Positions 41,109-51,313 of a DNA stretch of 64,000 bases are shown here, one piece after another. Source of the stretch: Isochrysis galbana (lineage: Eukaryota; Haptophyta; Isochrysidales; Isochrysidaceae); contig CM030931.1 in NCBI GenBank assembly GCA_018136815.1, positions 6,592,399 to 6,656,398 of the forward strand. The letters are read 5' to 3'. A program made the translations under genes and the position numbers. Positions within the stretch are counted from its first letter, which is position 1, and every line of letters starts with the position of its first letter. Below the pieces are notes generated by a model that ran no database searches, had not been told where the DNA came from, and worked only from the letters and a program-made list of their open reading frames with translations.

Positions 41109-42336
41109 ATGCGCCCCTCGCTGCTGCTGCTGCTCTGCGCGGGCGTCAGCTCGCTCGGGCCGCGCACGCTCGCACTGCGGCTTCCTGGCAGCTCACCACG
41201 CCTCGTTCTTCTTCATATGTCCGGCAGCACGCGCCGCCGGACGGGTAATAAGCAGGCGCGGCGTGCAAAGCTCCAGCGCGATCTCGAGCAGTCCCCAGCG
41301 CCACGCCTGCCTGATGGGCCGCCCGAGAACGACCCGGCCACGCCGCTTGCCATTGCCGCGGCGCAGGCAGGCGATGACCGCAAGGCGCAGCAGATCACTG
41401 CGCTCCGAGTGAGCCACCTCACCTCGGCCACCAACTACTTTGTCAACATGCAAGGGTCGAGCCGGGCGCAGATCGATGCCATCGTGAAGAATGTGGAGGT
41501 TGAGATGATGGAGCGATTCTCTCTGACTGGCAACCGGCAGGGCAAGTCGTCGAGTGGGTGGGTGTGCCTCGATTATGACTCGATCGTAGTCAATGTCTTC
41601 TCTCCGGAGGAGCGCGAATTCTATGGCATCGAGAAGTTTTGGTCGGCTGGCCAACAACTTGATCTGAGCGACTTAGTTTCGCCACCAGCATCCGCCGGTG
41701 AAGCCGAGTTTGAGAACAGCTGGACACTTGATGGAGACGACGATGACGACGACTGGTCCCTCGGGTCTGATGACTGGGCTCTCGGCGGCGAGGACGACTG
41801 GATTATTTCTGGGTTTTCGGGTGTTAATGAGGGTGAAGAGCAAGGCTTGCTTACCGACCAACAACTCGATGAATGGTCTCTCGATGAGAGTGATGCAGAT
41901 GCCTGGGAGATGAGCGCAGAGGAGTGGACTTCTCCAGGCGCCCGTCTGAATGGCGCAGGCGACGAGGATGCAGACAGCGAGGACGGGCTGGGAGGAACTG
42001 AGCCGGCTGGGGGGCTCGCAGGAGAGCGGGATGACATGGACGACGGTGCTGACCCTGAAGTTGATGATGAAGTCGAGGAGGAGGACTGGGCTCTCGGTGA
42101 CGACAAACTTCGGGTGCGTTCAGCTTCTATTGCCTTGGCCCTCCAGTACATCGCAGCTTGCAGATCTTCTAACCGCGTCAGTCGTGTGAGAGAACCTTGT
42201 GGGCAACCAGCTTCCCCCGCATTTCCTCCCGCTGACAGTCTGCTTGTTTTCTGAGCAGGCGCTGATTGAGGGTGCCTTGAGTGAGGACGACTCTGACTTG
42301 AATGACACTGATGAGGTATCTCAGCGATATCAGTAG
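41109..42336 (+). CDS. rsfS: Ribosomal silencing factor RsfS/Iojap, plastid-type, with acidic Trp-repeat tail
   Basis: Two exons, 41109-42113 and 42259-42336 (intron 145 bp, GTGCGT...GAGCAG, phase 0), give 360 residues. Residues 1-38 form a signal-peptide-plus-transit leader (MRPSLLLLLCAGVSSLG). Residues about 82-190 are the Iojap domain: AAAQAGDDRKAQQITALRV, TNYFVNMQGSSRAQIDAI, WVCLDYDSIVVNVFSPEERE and FYGIEKFW. RsfS binds uL14 on the large subunit and blocks subunit joining. The tail (205-335) is unusual: repeated acidic-Trp units DDDWSLG, DDWALG, EDDWI, DEWSL, EEDWALGDD. A GTATCT at 42316 could splice to a further exon, but the simple stop at 42336 is preferred. Confidence 0.88.
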
Positions 42337-42339
42337 ACG

Positions 42340-43140
42340 TCTTGGTCATTGATCTCGTGCTTCTCTGACAGTTCCGCAGGCAGAAGTTTCTCAATGTCGT
42401 GGTGGTGTCTCTTACAACTCTTTGCGCTTGCCCACCCATTATCCGCTCGTCACGACATCATTCCACGCGCAATCATGCCTCGATTCCATGGAGGTGTCTC
42501 GGACAACTCTTTGAACTCGCTCAACGTGTTGCCATATTCTTCAAGGCACCCTTGATGGAGCAAAGCATGGGATGCTCCACCGGGGGCAGGGGGGCAGACC
42601 GTGCGATCGGATTGGACGACCGTGCGATCGAATGGGACCTTTCATCCATATTGGACCTTTCATCTACCAAAGGTGGCTGTACTCAAGCAAGTAAACTTAC
42701 CAGCTTTTGCAAGATCCTGACAGTGCATTGCCCAACATGCACCGTTTTTAAATTACAATCAACAAAATGCGGCGTGCAGATTTGTGTGATACGAGGTCAC
42801 ACTCATCTTCTCCTTGCCACACCATTGCTCCTCGTTCTGCTGGCGGAGACCGCACACGTTTGCAAGGTTGTCATCATGGCCGTGCGGTCGGTGCTGTTCG
42901 CCTTGTGATTTTGTGTCGGTTTCGGGTACAATTTAGTTGTTCCACACAAGAGGCTGTCGTCAACTTCAACTTGCTATGAGAAACCTACTGGGTTCGCCCC
43001 GTCGCCTCTTCTATTGTTTGCTCTTGTTTCGAGCGTGGCGATGAGTTGTCGTGTTGCTTTGTGGTTTGTAACATCTTGACCATCAACTACGTCCTTTGTA
43101 GATGGTTCGCGTGGGGGAGGGCACACTCCCTCCCCCCTCT
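42340..43140. other. 3' flank with an 86-bp near-duplication
   Basis: 42392-42440 and 42478-42525 share CTCRATKYCRTGGWGGTGTC and CACAACTCTTTG-like blocks, 86 bp apart. No gene was recognised. Confidence 0.4.
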
Positions 43141-43149
43141 CCCGGCCCA

Positions 43150-43480
43150 CCTTGTGTTGTATTCCTGTCCATCTGAAGGCTATATGAATGAATGTTCGTG
43201 TAAGGTACGCGCCCACACTCACAGTTGAACGGTTCCCCGTATTGCTACGCATGCACAAGACACACAGATTGAGATTTCCCATGGTCTCAAGTCCAGGTTT
43301 GCAGATTTTGGTCTCGAAATTTGCGATTCGAATTTTGTTTTTGCTGTTACGATAATTGTTGGCTCGTTTAAGGTCTCGCTTTGGATCCATGGGTTAATCC
43401 TCCTCTTCTAGGTCTCTGTTGTATTCCTGCCCATCTGAAGGCTGTAGGCATGAATATTCGTGTAAGGTCTCAATGTAAAA
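43150..43480 (+). repeat. Dispersed repeat F, long copy
   Basis: It has TTGTATTCCTGTCCATCTGA twice (43155 and 43422), with TCTCAAGTCCAGGTTTGCAG and TTTTGGTCTCGAAATTTGCG between. 56230-56440 has the same order of blocks (GTTGTATTCAGGCCTCCTGG, CTCAAATCCTGGTCCGCCGA, TTTTCGTCTCGAAGTTCG). The 26680-26770 core is the complement of the middle part. Confidence 0.7.
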
Positions 43481-43854
43481 AAGCGAATCTTAATCTTGAT
43501 AAGCCTATACCGGCGCGTCCGCCGCGCAGGCCAAATAATGCACAAGCATACGACGGCGCATTGCTTTTTCTAGCGCTCCGCCTAACTATTGACCATTGAT
43601 AATGAATAAACAATCACAGCATTTAGTATGAGAATGGCTTGTGCAAACACCAACCACGCTCACGGTGATTTGGCCCGGTGGGAGTTCTATCCCATGTGCC
43701 ACGCAACGGGTGAGGTACAAGCAGCACAGACCACTTCTGGTACAACTCAAACTTAGCATGTGGGGTTGCGGAACGGAGGCTTAGCCAAAGTGCACTCGTG
43801 GCACTGGCGGCGCACATGCACATGCCACGGAACGCACAGGAACCTGCTAACAGA

Positions 43855-44300
43855 CCGAACAAGGAAGAGAATGCCGACAAGAGAGCGACGGGGCGACGGA
43901 CGATCCGACTGGGGCGACAGTTACGCACAGGAATAAGGAGGGAATCTCTCGAAAACCCTTTTATTTAAGTGAGTTGATGAAGACCGAAGTAAAATAGCGC
44001 CACGATACAATCCAACGGCCAACACCTGAGGGGGAATCAGGGTCACGCAAGGGGGCGGTTCCTTGCACCGGCGATACCTGAACGCGCGACTTAGCCTAAA
44101 AACGCGAGGAGCACGCAAGGAGGTAAGCCAGGTGAGGGGCAAGCAGGCGACAAGGGAGGCGACAAAGGAGGCGAGGGCAAAGAGGGCGAATGGGCGAATG
44201 TAGGACCCTGCGACGGTGACTAGTGGCTAGCCTGCAAGGAGGGAACATAGAAACGCAAACAACTTCTAAAACAAAAAGGTCGATCGCGGATGCGAGATGC
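43855..44300 (-). repeat. Dispersed repeat E, copy 2 (inverted)
   Basis: Complement of 38325-38770. The pair flanks 5.1 kb that holds the hAT element, the Tudor-like gene and rsfS. Confidence 0.85.
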
Positions 44301-45300
44301 GACATCGGCCCCATAGCCACTCCAACGGATGGCGATGTGGTTGGTGCTGCCGCGCCGAACCATGTCCACGACTTTGTCCACCTGCCAGTCGCCGTCCAGC
44401 GCCGTGCTCGAAGTGAGCGGCCGCTTGGTACGTGCGTGTGTAAAAGGAGGCGTAGCTCGAGTCTCGAGTCAGAGAATAGATGGGGTGTTAGGCTGGTGCA
44501 TGCGGGTTTGTGAGATATGGGCAAGTAGGTGTATGGCCGTCTGTGCATCTACAAAATTCGCGCTGTGGAGCACGGGCTGGCTCCCCCCCCCTTGCGGGGT
44601 GCGAGCGCGCATGCGCGAACCAACCCCCCAGAGGCGTGTGGGCCCGCCAGGTGCAAGGAGGAACGGCCGCAGGACTCCCAGGGGGTGTGGGAGGGCGGCG
44701 CACACCTGAGCGTGGCATGAGGCTTGCTGATGTGGCCTCCGAGGTGACCGGCAACCTCGGCAGCCCTCCGACCGGGGCGGCCGCCACCGTAGACCCTACG
44801 CTTGGCTCGTCCGTAGCTCATCCGGTGTGTGTGGCTAGGAATGCTAGCCAATCGTGATATCATGATGCTCTACAACTCCGTGTGATTCATAATCATACTT
44901 GTTAATGGTAATGGGTAATGGTGCTCGGGAGTCTTCTTATCAGTGCACTCTTTTCTCTCGCTACATAGACCTAGGAGTAAAGTATAATACTACGTAGCCA
45001 TAGAGTGATAGAGTGCTCTCCTCACCGCAGCCGATGGTTTCGGCCTCTCCGCTGCACGTCCCGCCCGAGGACACCTCTGGTTCCATTCGTTTGATCTAGG
45101 GTACCCTAGAGAAGAGTGGGAGTATAGAGGATTACGGGTGAAATGTGGATGCCGCTGGCAAGCCCTAAACCTCCCCACCAGCTCCTTCACGCTTGATGTA
45201 CACACCCTGATTATTCCTCGTATATTCCTATCCTCCTGCTCCACACACACTCAAGGCCGGCCGGGCCTCCTAGTGTAAGGTTCTCCTAAGTAGAGTAGAA
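44301..45300. other. Intergenic, no gene supported
   Basis: It has a GC-rich stretch with G/C hairpins at 44580-44830 that resembles the plan of elements A and B but matches neither. CTAGGGTACCCTAG is a perfect palindrome at 45097. Confidence 0.4.
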
Positions 45301-45309
45301 GATGCCGTC

Positions 45310-45480
45310 CCCCAGAAGAAGAAGTCGGCCCTCCCCCCCTTCCCCTTCCCCCTATCTCCCCTCCCCAGTTCTCCCCTCTCCTCCTGTCTCTCGCGACGTG
45401 TCTTCTCTCTTCCTTCGTCTCACTCGTCTCGCCCCTTTTCCTCCGCCCCCTCGCCGCCTCCCACACCGCGCCCCCCCCTC
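45310..45480 (+). promoter_or_regulatory. Polypyrimidine tract upstream of the SLC25A39-type gene
   Basis: About 150 bp, mostly C and T (CCCTTCCCCTTCCCCCTATC and similar), ending 70 bp before the start at 45550. Confidence 0.4.
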
Positions 45481-45549
45481 CGTGCTCCGTCTCCGAGCCC
45501 CAGCCTGCGTGGATACACCACAACACCACTCGCCTCGCCCGTCTCGCGG

Positions 45550-47343
45550 ATGGAGTCGTCTCTCTGCTGCCGACCGCCGCTCCGCCGGCCGCTGTTGTGC
45601 ATGGCGGGAGCGGAGCCACGAGAGGCGCAACAGGCACCAGAGTCGCGATGGTCGCCCCAGCCGACCACCACCCTGGCGCAGAACGCCGCTTCCGCATCGG
45701 CCGGTGCGGTCCTCACATCTCTCTTCGTCACGCCCCTCGAGGTGCTGAAGGTGTGCAAAAAGACGGCGCGGGAACACCGTGTTTTGCACCACCAGTGTGC
45801 GTGTGGTGAGGGCGGAAGGGTCATGCCGAAACTCACAAGTACCGCCCTCACCCTCACTCGCTTTGCGCGTGCTATTTCCTGATGTGGCTTGTGCAGGTGC
45901 GCCAGCAGGCGTGCGGCAGTACAGCGAGGTGCAGTTTGGGCATCATCACTCGTGGAATAGTCCAGACCGAAGGCGTGTTTGCGCTTTGGTCTGGGCTACG
46001 GCCCACACTCATCATGAGCATCCCAGGTGCGAATTTTCTGGTTAGCCCTTTCCAAGCAGCTTGCAGGCGAAGATGGCGTAGTACATGCTCTAGTTGGCTG
46101 TGGCTGGGTACCAGCCTTGCGCAGTCAACTGTAACTTTCACCTGGTCTTCAGCAGCCCGATTGCGGTGTGAGAGCCAACTAGACTGCTCACCTCTCGGGC
46201 TTCTCCTTGTCCCAGTGCCCTGGGGTACAGTTGTTCGCCATTCACAACGCACCTTTATCCTCAGGCACGGTTCTCTACATGTCCGCCTACGAGGAGATTC
46301 GCAGCTTGCTGGCCTCGTCTAATAGCAAGACCACCACGGCCGGATTCACTTGGCTCTCGCCCATGGTCTCCGGCGGCGCAGCACGCATTGTGACGTCAAC
46401 TGTTGTATCACCGTTGGAGCTGCTGCGAACGCGTCTGCAGGCGGGCCCTTCAGCTGCTTTCATCAGCTCCACCATCGATGAAGCCGCCTCTCCCACTTTG
46501 AGCGGAACTCCACGTGCCGCGGTCACACAGGCAGTGATACCAGCACTGCGAGCAGTGGTCGAGCAAGACGGTGTTGCGGGGTTGTGGCGCGGGCTAGGGC
46601 CGACGCTCCTACGAGATGTCCCATTTTCGTGCCTCTACTGGCTAGGCTACGAGCGGATCAAGGCCATTGCGGTAGCTAGGTCCTCAGACGGCAGGTAAGA
46701 TGGGCATTTCCGATTGTGGAGCCTGCGTGCACGTCCGATTACGAGTGCGAGTGATTCTCGTGCGATGGAAGCATGCGATGCGCCATCGACGGAACTCGTC
46801 TACCAACACTGTGGCTCCCTTGATCGCTATGCTGGCATGTGCGCTCCCTCAACCATATTACCGATGACCTGCAATAGGTTGTCCCCTGTGACGTCATTTT
46901 TCGCCGGGGCGGCCAGCGGTACTGTTGCGGCTTTCGTCACGACTCCCCTCGATGTGATCAAGACGCGCCAACAACTTCGCACGTCCTCCCACACTTCGAC
47001 CAAGGGCCCATTGAGTCAGGACGTGCCATCCCAACATGCATCTTTCCGCAGCGAACGTATGCCCTCTCGGACCCAAGTAGAGACCAGTGGCGCGTCCGCG
47101 GTGATTCGTCCGACTGGTATGCCAACTGGCAATTCTTGGCGCATCGTGACGAAAGGCTACCCGTTGGGTACTGCGGCCGAGATCTTGCATGTCGCACGGA
47201 CCGAAGGTGTGCGCGCGCTTTTTGCGGGTGTTGGGCCACGGCTTCTCAAGGTCGCGCCGTCCTGTGCAGTTATGATCTGCTCGTACGAGTTAGGGAAGCG
47301 GTATTTCGAGACCCGATCCAATCGTCATTGCAGTGATGCTTGA
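45550..47343 (+). CDS. SLC25A39: Mitochondrial carrier, SLC25A39/40 (MTM1) type
   Basis: Four exons (45550-45750, 45897-46026, 46265-46694, 46878-47343; introns 146, 238 and 183 bp) give 408 residues with phases 0, 1 and 2 matching. Three carrier repeats are visible. Repeat 1 has AGAVLTSLFVTPLEVLK joined to VRQQ, then GVFALWSGLRPTLIMSIPGT and VLYMSAYE. Repeat 2 has SGGAARIVTSTVVSPLELLR with TRLQ, then GLWRGLGPTLLRDVPFSCLY. Repeat 3 has FFAGAASGTVAAFVTTPLDV with IKTRQQ, then VRALFAGVGPRLLKVAPSCA. SGLRPTL and the long insert before the last helices are typical of the SLC25A39/40/MTM1 branch, linked to glutathione import and Mn/Fe-S homeostasis. Assignment within the branch is by pattern only. 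Confidence 0.87.
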
Positions 47344-47750
47344 CCAACGACCAAATAAAGTCTATGTCCACCTGTGGTATACTCGTCTCGTACTACTACA
47401 CTACATTTACTACTACTACATTCTCTACTAGCAAATTCGGCATGTGGTGGTGCATGTGCGTGATACCGCAATCCTTCGTCTATGGGATGCATAGGGATCT
47501 TAGCTACCTGCTTTCTGCCAAAAATTGCACGGTGAGAAAACGGGGGGGAGGCCAGTCACTCACGGGAATATTGCATTTTCATGTTCCATCCTGTGGCAAG
47601 TCCTGAATTACGTGTAGCGATGGCGATGCGATGGCAGCCGTCACTGGCTGGTTGGCTGCCAGAGGACAGCGCGGCCGCCACAGTCATGTACGGCGATGCC
47701 CCTTCACGCACTTCACTACATACCGGTCCTTGAATGCACCATGGTTAGGG
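47344..47750. other. 3' flank of the carrier gene, no gene seen
   Basis: A TACTACTACA simple run near 47390-47430 is the only notable structure. Confidence 0.45.
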
Positions 47751-47751
47751 C

Positions 47752-47845
47752 CAGGTCAAAGTTTCGCGCCGGACCCCCCAAAGTTTCGCGTGAAAGTTTC
47801 GCAAAAGTTGCTCACCGGCTAGCCAAGTTTCACAAAAGTTTGGAG
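47752..47845. repeat. Iterated AAAGTTTCGC word
   Basis: AAAGTTTCGC, CAAAAGTT and variants occur six times in 90 bp (AAAGTTTCGCGCCGG, AAAGTTTCGCGTG, AAAGTTTCGCAAAAGTTGC, CAAGTTTCACAAAAGTTTGG). Confidence 0.65.
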
Positions 47846-48289
47846 TGATTTCTTCGGATTACGGGTTAGGTTATTGGGTCAAGCTTGCATAAAACCTTTT
47901 CCTTCTAAGCAACTCTAGAGAATGAGCCTACAGTTGCTTAAGTGAAGTCCTCAGAGAGCATGAGGAGGTTCTCTATGCGCATGCATTCCAACGTTCCAAC
48001 ATGTAAGAGTGCAACCATGCCACATTCTCATATTCGCACCCCGCGAGATCGCCCTGCTCGGAACGCTCTTTCGGAAAGGTCCAGAACGGGAAAGGGGGGC
48101 AAAAATTACGAGTTTTGTCTTGGAAATAGTGCAAACAGCACCCCTAGATACCCCTCAATGACTCAGTGAAGCTTTCCCTGGGGGTCGGGTTCTATTGTCC
48201 TGCTTCGAAGGCGCCCTCGCAGGCAATCTCCAAGAGCCAAGAGTGAGATCAGCCTTGCCCTGACACAACTCCACGGACTCGTCTAGAAG

Positions 48290-48490
48290 AGCCCAGGCAG
48301 ATATGGGCCGACAACCCCAGAAACGCATCGACACCAACGACTTCCGCCCACTATTCGAAAGCCTAGACGCAACGAAGAACTAGCACCGAGCCACGGACTA
48401 TCAAGACTGGCGATAGCGATAAAACTGGGAATAGAACACGTCATCAAGCACGAAAGAATTGAGCATGCAAGCGACCAGCAAGGATAAACA
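48290..48490 (+). pseudogene. LINE 3'-end fragment
   Basis: Broken frames give KRIDTNDFRPLFESLD, then LSRLAIAIKLGIEHVIKHER and a stop. They align with KRIDLADIRPLYE...LVSLAEKLGIEHQIARE at the end of the LINE near 17195-17335. Confidence 0.6.
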
Positions 48491-48889
48491 CCGGGCGCGC
48501 GGGATGAAGCTTTCCCTAAACAAGCTCACAGGCGCGCGGCGCGCGGATGACAACAGGCCAAAACAAGCTCAGGGCGGCGGCGTTCAGTCGTAATTCACTG
48601 CAGCTATAAGAGCATGCTCGAGGGTGACCTTGGTCAGTGATGGGCGAGTGGAGGCATTGGATGGAAGGGTCTTGTCAATGTTGTCCCCACGGGGGGGGTG
48701 TGCGGGTGCTTTGTGTGTGTGGTGAGGTGTGCATGAGGTGGTGCCTCTGAAGCGTATGTTGCTTGTTACAGTGGGGTGTGTGTTGTGCCCATAGGGGCCA
48801 CCCGGCTGCGGGCCGCGCTGCCGGAGCAGCGCGGCCCTTGCCAGGGCGAGAGGGGCCTCTGCCATAAGGCATGCCCAATGGAAGAAGAA

Positions 48890-48955
48890 GAAGAAAAAAA
48901 CTTCTTAATATTCTCGCCGCGCGCGCGACTCTGCATCTTAACTATGCAGCCACGC
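48890..48955 (-). repeat. SINE-like element A, 3'-end fragment
   Basis: An A-run, then CTTCTTAATATTCTCGCCGC, as in the other 3' ends. It abuts the Copia remnant. Confidence 0.55.
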
Positions 48956-49034
48956 CCGCTGCCCTCGCCCCCCCTCCACCTGCCTTGCGGCCCGTCCCTC
49001 GTGCGCTACCTAGGGGCTGGGTGTGTGGGGTTTC

Positions 49035-49545
49035 CATCGCCGCGCACGTCGACCTGTCCGAGCCCGCCCCCGTCCAGCTCGAAGCCCTCGCCGACGCCAC
49101 CTGGGGGGACCGCAACATCTACGGCATCCTCGTCACTTTCGGCGGCGGAGCGATCCTCTACCAGACGAAGAAGCTGGCCCTCGTCGTCGACTCGTCGATG
49201 GAAGCCGAGGCCATCGCGTCGTGCAAGGCCGCCGAATGCATCTCCTACGCCCGCGAAATTCTCCGCGCCCTCGACGTCCCGCTCGACGGCCCCACCCTCG
49301 TCGGCACCGACAATCTGGCCAACATGCGCGTGGGGTCCCTGCGCTCCGCCTCCACCCGCGCCCGTCATTTCATGCGCCGGTACCACTCCCTCCTCCAGCG
49401 CGTCGCCGCCGGCGAAGTGGCGCTTCGCCACGTCGCGTCCGAGCACATGGCGGCGGACTTCCTCACGAAGTGGTTGCCCAAGCGCAAGGCGGGCGCCTGC
49501 GTCCGCTACGCGACGAATTCTTGGGCGCACGTCGCCGCCGCCTGA
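49035..49545 (+). pseudogene. Ty1/Copia retrotransposon RNase H remnant
   Basis: About 165 codons in one frame ending in a stop: LEALADATWGDRNIYGILVT, GGGAILYQTKKLALVVDSSM and EAEAIASCKAAE, then GTDNLANMRVGSLRSASTRA, HFMRRYHSLLQRV and HMAADFLTKWLPK. This is the C-terminal RNase H of Copia Pol: D (DATW), E (MEAEA) and D (GTDN) are in place, as is the ADFLTK end block. Gag, protease, integrase and RT are absent, and the frame begins at a repeat junction, so it is a truncated copy. The frame itself is intact, which suggests recent loss or a selected fragment. Confidence 0.88.
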
Positions 49546-50230
49546 GCCGCTGCACGCCCACCCCCCTTTCTTTTCTCCCCGCCTTCTGCAATGCGCTCGC
49601 CCCGGTTCCCGCTTCTCGCATTGGGGGGGGTGTTGCGGGTAGGGGGGGTTGCCCGTTCCCCCTCGCACGTCCCCGTTCATTAGGTCCCCTTCGCGTGACT
49701 CCCTCCTCGCCGCCTCGCCCCGGTCCCCCCTCTTTGCATTGCGCATTGCGTTCCTTCTCCCGCCATCGGGCTTTCCCCCGCGTCCCCCTTTCGTTCTTTG
49801 TTGTCACGCTCCGACGCCCTTTTCCCGCGTCGGCCCACTGGGCCCGCCCCCTCTCTCTCTCCCCTTCCCCGTTCTCTCCCCGAGTGCCTCCTTGAGTTTC
49901 CGGCCCCGTTTCATCCCTCTCTCTTCCCGCGTCTTTTCCCTCCCCGGTGTTTACTTTTCCCGTGAGTGTCCCCCCCCCCCCTTTGTTCTTCGTCCCGCGA
50001 TCAGCGCCACCGCTCGAGCGCTCCTGTCCCCTTCTCGTCTGCCTGTGCTCTCCGTGCTCGTCACGCCCGTCCTCATGCTGCCCGAGGCCGAACCCTCGGT
50101 CTCGCCCTCGGCTGCACGTGCCCTCCCCGATCGTGTCTCTCCGTCTCCTGTGCCCCCTCCCATTTGTACCTCACATGTTAATGTCATGCACAGCCCTTCC
50201 ACACCAACATGCACAGCAGCCACAGCCCCT
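49546..50230. other. CT-rich sequence after the Copia remnant, no gene seen
   Basis: Long + frames here are low-complexity Pro/Ser/Arg. The stretch could include the element's 3' untranslated part or LTR, but no LTR pair was found. Confidence 0.4.
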
Positions 50231-50239
50231 CACCACTCA

Positions 50240-50500
50240 TCACACACACAGGTGAGGTGTTGCCAGCAGCCTGCTGCCCCCCATGGGAGAGGCCAGCATG
50301 GCTGCCATGGGTGGTGTGGCCGGGGCCACGGGCCGTGTGGCGCGACCGGAGTCGCACGCACCTGCTCGGCCTCGGTGGGCGGACGCGGCCGCTTCGACAG
50401 CGGCTGCTCCATGGGCACTGGTGGGGCGCCCTCGGCGGGGGGCCCGAAGGAGAGGGGAGTCGCGGCGGCGCGCTCCATCGCGTCTAAGTATAAACTTAGT
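50240..50500 (-). repeat. Element with A-type palindromic head but a different body
   Basis: On - it begins AACTAAGTTTATACTTAGAC and continues into a GC-rich body (GGGCCCCCCGCCGAGGGCGC) with hairpins. The head equals that of SINE-like element A; the body has no match elsewhere in the window. Confidence 0.45.
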
Positions 50501-50502
50501 TG

Positions 50503-50640
50503 ATATCTTGGATATCTAGATATCTAGGCCGGAAAATCAACTATCTACATCTAACTAGATAGCGCCGGGCACTATCTATATCTAACTAGATAGCAATTTG
50601 GCACTATCTACTTCTATCTAGATAGCGCTCTTGGGGGGTA
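50503..50640. repeat. Iterated CTATCTA...TAGATAG array, copy 1
   Basis: ACTATCTA with CTAGATAG occurs three times (each unit about 35 bp), preceded by GATATCTTGGATATCTAGAT. A related CTATCTTGATAGATAG array is at 62810-62990. Confidence 0.7.
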
Positions 50641-50875
50641 ATTCCACGCCCTACTCAATAGGTCTACCCCCCCCTCCCCCAACGCTAGGCCCAAAGTAGT
50701 GTACATGGGCCGACCCCCCGAAACCAAACAAAAAGGAACGAGGGGGGGAGCGGGAAGGGAGAGAGATAGGGGCGTGAGCGATGTCGAGCGGGAATCCGAT
50801 TAAGGAGAGAGTAAGTAGTAGCATTAGCATAGCGGGCATCTTCAAGAATGAGAATGAGAATGTTTTTTTAAAGGC
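50641..50875 (-). repeat. Dispersed repeat L, uninterrupted copy
   Basis: On - it reads ATTCTTGAAGATGCCCGCTA, the CTTCCCGCTCCCCCCCTCGT block, then TTCGGGGGGTCGGCCCATGT and ACTACTTTGGGCCTAGCGTT. A second copy at 54795-54893 plus 55648-55745 is split by SINE-like element A3, so this copy represents the empty site. Confidence 0.8.
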
Positions 50876-51164
50876 CATAGAGCCACTGTACGGGGAGAGA
50901 GGGGGGCGATGCACTCCAGTGCCAGGTTTCAACGCGCGCTCAGGAATTGGCTGAGCACAGGATGGAGGATGGTGGGGTTCGCTAGGATCAGGATAGAACA
51001 TGAATTATTACTACTATGATTTCTAGTAGTAGTAGTAGGAATAACTTACGGTTGAAAGAGATCAGAAAGGGGCCGCGGGAGTTTTTCTATGAGACACTTA
51101 ATTTTTGATGGGTGCGCGGGAGCGGCGAACTCCTACCTTCCCTCGCCTTCTCGCCCGCCCGTAC

Positions 51165-51260
51165 GCTCCCTCCCCCCCTCCCTCCCTCCCTCTCCCTCCT
51201 TCTCCCTCCCTCTCCCTCTCTCTCTCAACCCCCCTACCCGCCCCCCCTCCCCACCGCCAC
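51165..51260 (+). promoter_or_regulatory. Polypyrimidine tract upstream of the PDZ gene
   Basis: CCCTCCCTCCCTCTCCCTCC-type sequence without interruption for about 70 bp, 55 bp before the start at 51314. Confidence 0.4.
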
Positions 51261-51313
51261 CCTTCCGCTCCCCGCCCGCCCGCACTCTCTCGAGAGGACC
51301 CTCTCGGCGCAAG

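Noticed and set aside
49649..50503. A 284-codon + frame after the Copia remnant
   Set aside because: Low-complexity Pro/Arg/Ser without motif; it overlaps repeat sequence at its end.
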